The notes beneath the pieces are model-generated. The model was not told the origin of the DNA, ran no database searches, and saw nothing but the letters and a program-made list of their open reading frames with translations. Both the position numbers and the translations under genes were made by a program. Shown here piece after piece: positions 11,851 through 23,800 of a stretch of DNA of 64,000 bases. This DNA is from Porites lobata (Eukaryota > Cnidaria > Anthozoa > Scleractinia > Poritidae), in assembly GCA_942486035.1 (NCBI GenBank), contig CALNXK010000007.1, positions 2,772,001 to 2,836,000 of the forward strand. The letters run 5' to 3'. Every line of letters starts with the position of its first letter. Position 1 is the first letter of the stretch.

Positions 11851-14800
11851 CTATGACTTATTACTGATTTTCTTCTTCCGCCCTCCTTTCCTGGGCGCCC
11901 GCGTTCTTGATCCAGCGGTAGTAAACGTGAGGCACTGAAACAGAGATCCTTCGCGTCACATAGGTTACGGAATACAAAGGTTAAAAAACAAAATTTATGT
12001 TTGATTTCATTTTTAATAAGAAGTAAAAATTCGTTAGTCTTGTAGTGTAGTTAAGAATTTTTGCGGCGTTTTTGCGGAATTTTCTTTCATGACACATCTC
12101 GCCGAAATAGCCATGTATACTCAAAAGCCAACAGGGACAATACAGGGCTCGAGCTTAGTTTTTTTAGTCCACTAGCCAGGCTTTGCTGGTAAGTTTTTTT
12201 TTTACTACTGTAGCTTCTAGCAAAAATAATAATTTCACTGGCTATTTTTTGTCTTCAAGGTTGACAGCCCGTTGAAAACGACGCACTTTTTACACATCTT
12301 GAAACAAAATCAAAAGTGGCCTATAAAACGTAAACTCGCGGTCGAAACAAGGAGCCTATGACCCATAGTCATAGGCTCCTGCCAAAAGTCGTTCTCAGTG
12401 TTTACCCAGTAAAGCGAACCTGTTGTCAGGGGTTGACAAGATACCCACTCTCATGTGTCAAAAATTCCTCAACAACGTTTTCCTTATTTCTCAATTTTTA
12501 CGCTGGATAAAGGTTCACTTGCAAATGAAGAGATACAAATCACTTTGACTCTGTAGATGACTATCGCACGGGTCATCGAAACGTCAGTCACTGTCAACAA
12601 CAGTCCTATTCACGACTACGTTCACCCGGACAACCATATCACACGAACTTATGACCTGAATCCAGCGTTGAAAGCATTTACCAGCTGGAAATGTTCGCTA
12701 GAACATATAATAGATGTTTTTATGGTGGGGGTGGGGGGGGGGAGGAGGGAGGGGGTAAGTTTGTTCCCCCTCTATACAAACGTCAGTAAAATTTCAATTT
12801 GTAAGGTTTCTTATTTTAAGGCGCTCTTTCTACCAATGTCGATGGATATTCCCTTACTTGTCTATTCTACGACTTGGTGAGTGTCAACTTCGAGCCCTGA
12901 ATTAGCATTTCATAGTTTCAAATGACAAAGAAAAGTTACGCTACAAAGCATCCTTACCTGCTCATCAAGAAAGTCCACGAGTTTGCCAAGAGAGCAGTTG
13001 ATACCGTCGGACTTTATCTGCTGGTGCAGTGAAACCAATTCTTGTGGCTAGAAGAAGCAAAAATAAATACACAAATTAAGGAAAAGCACAAGATATCAGA
13101 CAAAATCAGGGTTCTACTCGGTGCACATCCAGAGAAAGGATTTTACATTGTGCTGTCTTTTCTTTTCCGAGCATTGTATCTATGTAGCTTATTATCTCGT
13201 CTTTTGCTTTTGCCTTTGTAACCCTTAAAAAAGGCAAAAAATTATGGGCTGCTCCTCGCTGGAACGATGGTACGACACCAAGTGTCTCTGTCCGGTTCAG
13301 GCTCAAATTCAGTTCACAAGGTGGATAACGTTATCTCGCACAGGATAAATATCTATCCACTGGATGGTGATTTACCCAGTGGATGGCGTAAAAGTAAAAG
13401 CGACAAACCTGTCTGCCGTCTCCAACAGATAGATTTCCAAACCACTGTCAACATTATACAGCGCTTTTATCGCCGGTTAGTCAATTGGTCGATTCCATTT
13501 ACATATCACTGTGTTAAACAATTTGGCAGAAGGCGAATAAGGCAAGGTGTATTTGATTGATCGTATCCTGGAATAAGATTACGCAAACGTTTTGATGCAA
13601 GTCAATTGTACCATGTTCTTTTGGGCCACTAAAACGGTACAATCATCGGAATATCTTATTTGAATCAGATTTTTAGTCACTGCAAAGCAATAAACGCCAA
13701 AATGAGTCAGATTTCAAGAGTTTACTCCATGCACCTTATTCCAGAATTCGGAAAATCGAAAACACCCTAAGGGTTTTAGCATTGGACAAGTACAGACGAC
13801 ATCACTGGAAGATGCTTCCTCATGAAAAGCTAATTACAGTTCGTTGTCCAAGCATGTGATTGAATTTACCTGAAAGTTAAGAAGCTTCTTGTACAGTTCT
13901 TTGTTACTGGTAACGTAACTTAAAAGCTTCTCTTTCAAGTTACCTCCGTTAGCCTAATATTAAAAGACAAAAAAATCGTTTCAAGATGAGTATACTTGAC
14001 CCGGTAAGTTGAAGCCACACGTCACAGTGAGTCCTTTCGGTTCGAAGACGAGAAGGACTACGGGTACGACATTTGACTTAATGTTTTTTCGCGTGCTGTC
14101 AAAAAAAAGTGACTACGGAATGCTTCGTTATACTTTGTATTTTACTTGAAAAGTTAGCACTGTTATCTTTATTGGAGGACGTTAAGCCCTCACCCGATCG
14201 TAAAATAATAAAACTGTCAACATTTGACAACTTGTTCCCGCCACTTCAACATTCTCGCTAAAACCCAAAGGCCATCTTACAGGGGAACCTCGATATAACG
14301 AAACCTCGTTATAGCGAACAAATTTTTGGCCATTCGTTGTATCGAGGTTCAACTGCAGACTGAAGACGGTTACCAAGTTTTCCCGCCAACATGACGCTGG
14401 TTCAAGCGCGAGCTTTAATGGCTTAGTATTTAGAAAATCTCGTCTTCGTAGTCGTTCTTGTGTTAGAGTCTAAAGGTCTCTAATTGGCAATCTCTCGGCG
14501 TCTTTGGGGATTGGAAAATACACTTGACGTCAGATGTGAGGTATTTAACTTGGCATGCGTTTCAAGTCATTATTATCATTGCTTAATAGCCAAGGAAAAA
14601 CCATTCCAAGTGGATCTAAAGAGCAGGAAGGCACAAATCTTATCTCCTAAATAAACGCTACCGAGCACTGCTTTCCTGTACTGTACAAGATGGTCCTGAC
14701 TTCAAGAGTCTGTAGAGGAAATCCTACTAGTAGCCGCTGAAATATAAGCTTTCAAGCAGTACTTTCAGGGGCACCCAACGACAATTTTCGGAAAATTATC

Positions 14801-17800
14801 TGTTCGGAAGACGATTTGAGGTCTAGAATTTTCGGATCATTTTCGGACAAATTTCTTGCTTGCCTGCCTCTCCTAGGATTTTCGAACTTCAAAAAAATCG
14901 TATAATTGCCCATTTTTAACGGATTTTTACGCTAAAAAGGTCACCTAGAATTTTCGGGAGCCTTTTTTCTGGCTGAAATTTTCGAAAAGGTAAATTTTGA
15001 TCCCTATAATTTTCGGATCACTATACTTTCAGCTAAGAAATCCGAACAGATGAAAAATTTTCAGGGGATAAAAATAAGCCTTTATCTACCGTTTAAATAC
15101 TAAAGTACGTTCAACAATGCTATGTTTATGTGGTTTTGAACTATACTATCGTTGGGTGCCCCTGTACTTTGCAGCTAAGGCGATGTTTATCACGCTGTTC
15201 TTTGTACATTCTACTACACAAAGCCATTATAATTATAAAAACGTTATCCAACCTGCTGGGAAGCCGTGATAGCCTCGTCTTCAATCATTACTGTACAGTC
15301 ACCGAATTCTGTGTCTTCTTCATCGCTGTTCAGGTAAACAAATAAAAAGGTGGCACAATAAAAATGACTAAGGGTAAAACAAAGCGCTTCAACCCAATTA
15401 AAGATTAAGACAAAAAAGATACCGAAAACTGCCGCTTATAACCCCTGGGCTCGGCTTATACGTCTTCGTAAGGGGTTTAAGGAGGGCTTATAACCGGGGG
15501 CTTATAACAGGAATAAACAAAGTGCTTCGAAACAAGCCATAAAGCCGGTCATTTTTTTTCGTTTACAGGTAGATGGACCCATGACTGGGGCGGGGGGGTT
15601 ATAAGGGGACTTAGGGTGACGTTACACGAGACGAATCGCAACGACGATTTTAGCGCACCACAGACACGTTACAACATCAAGGTCATTTATACGAATAAGA
15701 CGCGTCTTATCTACGACGATTTTATTTTAGACGAAATGTGCCGTTTATACGGACAGTCCGCGTCTTATTTAAGATGCGTCCTATGTAAGACGCGTCTTAT
15801 TTATCCTCGTATAAATGGCCCTATTGTTCCAAAATTGTAACGCTGTGTTGCGCTCAAAATCTTCGTTGCGAATCGTCCCGTGTAAGATCACTTTTACAGG
15901 AGTAAATCAACAAGAAAACAAATCTGGCTTGAAACGCAACGATCCTTTTTGAGAGTTTGGGACGATCATTGCGGGACAAGCTTGGGAGACACTCAATAAA
16001 AGCAGTGTAATCAACGACCTGCACTCGGAAAATCTTACCAATAAAAACATCAACATATTTTATTCACATCAACCGCGCTGATTGTAGCCAACAACTCAAT
16101 TGATATAACGTTCAAGCGAAAATTATTCTTGAAAGTAGTCTGATTAAGAGCAAGCCATCCTAACTCCACTGTACCTGTTGTCGCTGCTAGCTGTTCCGCT
16201 TCCCTCTACTCCATCAACAACATCCGTCGGCACAACATTAGACGACGCGGGTTGACTGTCGCTGACAGCTTGTCCTTTTTCACCTTGTTGTGGGAGGGTT
16301 TCAACTGTTCAAGAAAAAAAAAACTTCATATTCACCATAACTGGTCACGCGATAGATGTCGGTGACTATGTTGTGGTTCAATTTTATCCTTGTTTTAGAT
16401 TTTATTTCCTTTGGTTTGGGGTATGGTAATGTAAATAAAATTTCAACCAAGGGTAAAATTGAACCACAACAAGCTATTTTCACAAAATTTAGACAGAAAC
16501 TGAATCTGATACGGCTTGACTAGAGATGTATCCTACCCAACAGCCGAGGCACGAGGAACAACGAACTAAAACATTGGGCGGTGATGTTCAGCCGTTGGCC
16601 TTGTCTCCTTTATCCTTTGTTCATTAATCAAATCGAAGGGGATATAAAACAACCCACACTACTATTCGAAAAGGGTAGCGGACCTTTTTACCGGTGTTGT
16701 AGTCTACCTTGCATACATCATTCATATCATGGGTTGGGTGGTTAACCGTAAGCTCATAAATGGACTGATAGCGGCTGCCAGTGGCGCCTTTGTAAGCTGA
16801 AGTCCGAGCTTACTGTTAACATGTTAACATATAATGAAAAGAGGACACGTCTGTTGTGCTCTCATCTAACGAAAAAAATGGTGACCTAGAAAAGACGCCA
16901 CAGTTGTAACTTAGATATTGGTCAGTTGTGTATTTTTTTTTCCTTTTTATGCTGCCAGCTTTTCTGGACACAGGCCTGCCCAGAGGGAATGTGCACGAAC
17001 GGGTCCCATGCGAGGTGCCATCCCTAACCAATCCCACAACCCGTAAAGGTTGACCACACCACCGGGGTTTACAACCCCTACTCTTTTTGAATAGTGATGT
17101 GGGTTCTTTTACGTTCCACAAGAAAAATCAGTGAAAGTGCTATGAGACGGGACCTACGGTTGTCGTCCTTATCCGAAGACTAGAAAGCCTAACCATTTGC
17201 AGATCTCATTACAAAGGCAGCACTTTCTTTTCAGTTATTTAAAGACCCTGAGTTTTGGTCCTGCCGGGGTTTGAACCCGCGACCTCCCGCTCGACAGACC
17301 GGCGCTCTCCCAACTGAGCTAAACCAGACGGCGGTGTATATAACACCCTGCAACCCAAATTTCTCTCCTTGTTTTTCCCTACATCAAGGGCAAAATAATA
17401 CTCCTCAGAAACTACAAGAAATACAGAACAAGCAGAAGTGCTGAACAATACCTTGGTGCGTATAATCATAAATTTCTTTCAATTTCTTAACCATCTTTTT
17501 CTTCGGAAGAGGACGAACACCAAACTTTTGCAGCTCAATCTAAGAAAAAGATGCTTGTCACATGAGAGTAGCGCAGGGCTCCTCAAGAAATAATGAGATG
17601 GCTCACTTTCTTTGGAGCGCCTTTAACCCTTTAAGCCCTAAGAGTGATCAGCGTCAAATTTCTCCATGTAATATCAATGCTTTATAAAACAGAGTGGTTG
17701 ACATGATCACACAAGATGACCCTTCAAGAAAACGTTAATTTTGAATTTTGATGTTAGGGTTTAAAGATGTACATCACACAAGCTTAACAACTCTTGACTC

Positions 17801-20800
17801 ACCCTGAATTTTGTATCTTTAATAATCAATTCATCTTCCAAGGTTACCAACGTAAGTAACTAAATCATAGGGATTATGTCACACTGAAACCCAATAACGG
17901 CCGACTTCGCCCTCGAAAAAAATCCCTCTTTTAGGTCGGCGGCGGAAGTATCAAAACACTTATAAACCATCGTTGAACAAGTTCTAAGTTGAAGGCGGCG
18001 TATTTTTCTAGCGATATCCACTGTTGCGGTACCGCTAATTCAGCAGCCGCTATTGCTATTTTCATGCATTAAAGCGACCTTTAGATTCTAAGACGAGGAA
18101 GACTACGAGTGCGAGATTTTCTCAGAACTACGTGGTGCACAAGCGTGAACCAGCTTCACTTTGGCGGGAAAACGTGATAACAGTCGCCATTCTACAACGG
18201 GTTTTAGCGAGAATCTAGTCCTGACGTCCTTAAATCTAACTATAATACGCATAAAAAATACGTTTCAAGGCATATTTACCTTCAATACAGGAGTGGCCAT
18301 ATCGTTGTAGTTAGGCATGGGTGTCACTCGCCCGCTAACTGTCTGTGCCGTTGCTTTTCTCGTCTCACTCTCTGCTTTTTTCCCACGCTTGTTCTGTGTC
18401 TTCTGCGGCTTATCCTCCTCCTCATCATCATCGTCCTGCTTTCTCTGCTGTTGACTGGGAGGAATCTTTCTTTTGTTCCCGCCAGCTTTGGAAGCCTTCT
18501 CCTGCCGTGAACTCTTGCCTTTCTCGGGATGACACTCTTCTTGCTCGTTGAAGTCAACTTGATTATCGTTCTTCAAACGTTCAAGATTCTGTAACTCTTC
18601 AACGTCAAAATTATATCCGCCATCATCATGAAAATCCAAATCAGCATCCACTGAAATATTCTGCACCTCTTTCATCTCCACTGTAGATATTAACTCACTG
18701 TCTTTTTGTGAAGAAGCTTCCGTAGTCTTTTTCATATTTGGCACAAGTTTATTTTCCATACAATCCTCATCACTTCCATCTTCGTTAACATCTTTAACCT
18801 TGTAAATTTTCTTCCCACCATTGCGAGCAGCGCGAATCCTTTCCATTAATGGAAGGTTTAGATCAATCTCTATCACATCTGTTGACGGTCCTGGTTCCGT
18901 ACTTTCTTTCTCTTTCTCTTTTTCCAAATCCAATTTCCTTGACGCGGTTTCTTGTTTTCTGCTTTTTCTTCTCGAGTTGGCAATTTGCGAGCTGAATGAA
19001 CAAACCGAGGGGGAGACGGGTGAGTTAGATTCTGCACATGTACCCAGTCCACTCTCTGACTGAGTGGATTTCCAACCAACAGGAAGACCGGGCGAAACAG
19101 AATCTGGCGAACAAACAATCTGGTCTTGTAGCGGGGAAGCGCAAGGCAAAGGGAACCTGGGGATGAAATAGGCTCCAGGAACGAGTACTCAGGCGAGGGG
19201 ACTGGAGGCGACATAACTTCTAACGGTCTAGATACATTCACGGCAGTTTGGTTGGCGCAGGATTCCACGATATCAACATCATCTAGGTTTTCAAAACTGA
19301 CATTTTTGCCCCCAGGACTGTGACATTTAAGCAGTTCTGCTGACATTGTCTCCCCTTTCTCTTTGTACGCCGAATTTTGGGGTGACTCGTGTTGCTGTTG
19401 AAAAAGATCTGGCGAAAGTGGTGGCGAATGATCAAGAACAACACAATCAGAAACACAGTCCTCGTGTAACAATGTCGGCGACGCTCTGGACTGCTGAGAA
19501 TACCCTGGAGATATCCGCTCTGGTGAGACACATCGGGGCTCAACATCTCTGGGAAACTCCTGCAAGGGCAAGTTACTGCAGCTCTCAAAATCCTGGGAAT
19601 ATTCCCTGCCGGGGAGGCAGTGGGATGTTGATGACTCCTAACGGAAGCTCGTACATCACAAGCCAATGGAGACGTATCAATACAGTCTTCTTGTCTTGAA
19701 CCCCTGGGAATCTCCCCTACCGGAGAAGCAGAGCGACGCTGATGACTCCTTACGGAAGCTCGTTGGTCACAAGCCAACGGTGACGTATCAGTACAGTTAT
19801 CTTGTCTTGAACGCGGAGACCTCTTTCTTGGAGTTCCATGTGTTACGGATCTTTCACCCGCCGAATCCTTCGTTCCAACTTTTTTCTTTCTCTTTCCTTT
19901 CCCACGTCTTTTATCTTTATCACGATCAACACGTTGCTTCAATTTGGACAAAAAGTCATTTGCTTCCTCGCTCAGCTGTTTCCTTGTTTTAGAGGGCGAA
20001 AAGCAGGTCACTCTAACGTCATCTTCTTCGCTAGCAGAAAGTGTTGATAGAGAACTGCTTGATGAGAAATGATGTGTGTTTCTTGTCACACGAGGAGTTT
20101 CTGGAACAACAGCAACGTCAGGTTCAGCGGGAGAGTCATCAAGATCCTAGAAAAGCAAAATAAACTCAAGAACATTCCAAAGCAAATGAAGGTGTATGAC
20201 AATTAGTTTTACGTTTAAGGTAGATAAGTTACAGGTTAAAATTAGATTCACGTCAAAAAATTTTTAACCGATGTTGATTCTCAATTTCCCTTGTCTCCTA
20301 GCCGTACAATCTAGCTTAAAAAATTCTACCCTGAATTTGATATTGACCTGTTACAGATATACTCTTCTAGGGGCCAAACGCTAACTTTAAATTAATCCAC
20401 AAGCTCAAAAGTTTGGACCCCCCTGTAACAGCACCACAGAAGAGTACTGTTCAAAAGCTTGCATTTGAATGAGGACACTTTAGCATTTAATCCACAGACT
20501 CGAACGTTGAAACCACCTTGTACAGCATGATAAACAGTACCACAAGAAAGTACTGCTCAGTGGCTTTAATTTGAATGGTCACACTTTAGGATTTCATCCA
20601 CAGACTCAAACGTTAGAACTAGCTTGTATAGCATAAAGAACAGAACCACAGGAAAGTACTGCTCAGTAGCTTTCATTTGAATGGCCACGCTTTAGGATTT
20701 CATGCAAGACTTGACAGTTAGAACCACCGCGTATAAAGTAATAAACAGAACCACATAAACGTATTGTTCAGTAGCTTTCAGGTGAAGGGTCAAATTTTAG

Positions 20801-23800
20801 GATTTCATGTACAGACTTGAGAAATATCCACCGCCTCCTACAACACAACAATCAAGAAATCATTACCGGAAGAAAGTACTGCTTAGTACCCTTAGACTCA
20901 GAAGTACTGTTCTCGATTTGAGTTCCTGAGGTCAGATAACTCGATTCAAATGTTACAATAAAATTCAAGAAACCAGACGAGTAACTAACCTCCTCGTTAT
21001 TATCACTTAATAATGTGATGGACTCGTCTGCAACTTTCCCGTCGACTTCATCATCGTCCAGCACAGTAACTTCCCGAGTGGACCCTTGTAAGGTTTCGTC
21101 AATGTCCCACAAACCTTCCCCCGAGGGGGGTGATAAGCAATCAGCACGCTTGTGTGCACTTTCATACGGGACATCGAGGTCCTCGTTACTGTGGGGTTGA
21201 AAATCCGACAAAGTTTCATGAATAGCATCCAGATCGCTAACATCCTTGAAATCGTCAACATTTTTTCCGTACTTGTCACTGAATGACTCTTTCGACATGC
21301 CAGGAGAATGTTCATTATATTCCAACTCAAATTCCATCACACAATCTCCATAGTCACCAGGTAATTCTTCGTTGTCACTTAGTTCTTTCACAACCTCGTT
21401 GTGTTCTCTCACGTCAAGTTTCGTTTTGTCATGTCTACCCTCGACATGATTCTGAGGCTGCTCACTGACTGGACCCAGTTCACAAGTGGAAATACATGTA
21501 TCACGTGATGAGTTTCTATCCTCACAAGAGAATGTTTCTGATTTTTCTGTTAACTCGTGTACTGTTTTTGACGAAGTCAATGGTTTCACCTCATTTTTCG
21601 CTAAGTGTTCCTTTGGTGAAGGAGACTGTTTATCTTCAATCATTTTTTCCTCGTCACCTTCGCATGATATAAACATTTCATACTCGTCTTTTCTTTCAGT
21701 AACATCGAGAGGCGGGGCGGTTTCTCTATCGCCAGCTGAATTGCAGGGCAAGCCATTTATTTTACCAAAATCATGCGGTAGGTTAACTGTTACAACATTA
21801 TAACGAGAGAGATTACCTTCATCAGCAACACTATGCGACAGACTACCCTTGTTCATGTTACCGCAAGTTTCTGACCTCTGTCTTTTCTTCTCCAAAGAAT
21901 CACACCTTGACTCTTCATCACGTGTATTATTATTTACCACAGTGCTTACTTCACCTGCTGCTGAAGTATCTTCATTTTCAGTTTGTTCTGTTAGAAATTT
22001 CTCATCCTTCTCTTCTAAACTTTCACCTCCGACACTCCCTTTCATTTTCAGAGCTTGAGTCTGAAAAAACACAATTTCTTCAATATCATCATCGTTCAAG
22101 AAATCATCTTTGTCATCTCTCTCTTTTTGACCATCTGATAATTGACCATCATCATCACCATTTCTCCACAGATTTTCTTCGAGCTTCTCCAAATCAGTAA
22201 CAAGGTCGTTGTTTTTGTTGTCATCCTCTTGGCTCTCGGATACTTGATTCATCTGCTGCCTCATAACTTTACACGCCTTTGCCAAACAAGGAAGCTTCAA
22301 CCTAGAATGAAGAATTTCATGAGCTAAGGCATTGACATTCAAACGTTCGATAGCGCTATCTCCCAGATTAATCACTGCCCAGCGGACAAGTATTATGGAG
22401 ACCGCTTTCGTTATCAACTGAACAAAGATTTATCCAGTGGATAGCCTTAGCCAACTTTTGAACAACTGAGGAAAGAACATCAGACTTTCCCTGAGATTTT
22501 TTAATCGCAGCGTAGGTTGTGGGGTGATTTTCATTTTGAGTAGTAGTAAGCATAAACAAGGCCACTGTAGAGAAATCGTCACCCGATGGAGGAATACTAC
22601 TGAGGGAAAAGTTTTCGTTTGTAACCACATACAAGTTTAACTTTAAGCTTAACTCTAAGCTTAACTGGCTTCCGTACGCAGGGGAACAATGTAAAAAAAT
22701 AATGGGAACAAGGTAAGCAAATCAGTACCATTGTAACCGGTCTCTAGAGTGGAAAAAAATACGCACTGTATTTGAGTGTCAATGTATTTACCACGAAAGT
22801 AAAATTTGAGGACACTATTATTACGTCTCCTACTGGACACGGGACCGCCATTTTAATGCGCCATCCGAGCCATGCTAAGGTTAGGCAGTTTGCAGGGCAA
22901 AGGCAGAACCTTGACTTCATGCCTCACTTGTTTAAGAGCATGAGTATTGGTTCGGCCCAGGAAATCGAACCTCACGAACTCCCGCTCTGCAGTCAAGTGC
23001 TCTACCAACTGAGCTTGTTCTGTTGTGCAAATGTCATTTTAGAGTCTGAGTGACCAGCTGTAAACGTCTTGAATTTATACCCTTATATGGGCTTGTATGG
23101 AAAAAGTACAAATAAGCCTTACCTTGCAGCCAAGTTTTCTACGTCATCTACATCAGACTGCACAGGGATGGTAACATCACCAGTGTATATGTGTCTTAAC
23201 GCAACTTCAAACACAGGGAGGCAAACATCATCGAACTTCAGGTACACTTTATCCTGCCATTTACTGGAAGCTGTTTCCTCTGACAACAACTAAAAAAAAA
23301 GTACAAGAAAAGAGAGAATGCAAGTCACTTAATGTCTGGTCCAGCGGAAGATACATTTATTTTAGTTTTAAGGAAGAAGATAATAATCGTCATGTCTAGA
23401 GTGAAAGACTAAGAAAAATCTTGAATCTCTAACAGGAATCAAACTTAGCACTTTCCAAACAGTGTTGTTGCTCTCCTTACTGAGCTACGGGAGACGAATG
23501 GATAGTAAGGCCATTTACTAGGGTCATACAGTGTATGTAACAAACATCCTACAAAGTGCTAGGGTCGGGGAGGTCAAAAGCATAGTGTCTGTTAATGAGT
23601 ACAAAAAGATGGGGAATTTTAGCTCCATAGAGAATGACAAAGATGTGATAGTAATCATGTTTGGATCCTTGGGCAAAGAAAATTTTTTCATCATGAAAGA
23701 TACTCTTAGAAATCTTTAGTGTTGTTCTCCCAAGAATTGTTATTGTTCCCAAGCCAAAGGCAAGGGAAACAAGAAGACTCAAGCAGAAGCAAAGCTTATT

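Noticed and set aside
17255..17330. Functional tRNA gene (Asp-like anticodon GTC)
   Set aside because: Mismatches in acceptor and anticodon stems and a conserved non-tRNA body downstream mark it as a SINE head.
19140..19600. Two tiny introns explaining the SLX4 exon 10 frame changes
   Set aside because: An acceptor-like CCCCAG exists near 19155, but no good donor was found at the right spacing. Single-base changes in homopolymers restore both frames and the total phase more simply.
22368..22634. 88-codon frame as an additional SLX4 exon
   Set aside because: It overlaps a MITE. Joining exon 8 directly to the acceptor at 22302 keeps the phase and completes a typical BTB helix (VENLAAR/LKLPCLAKAC).
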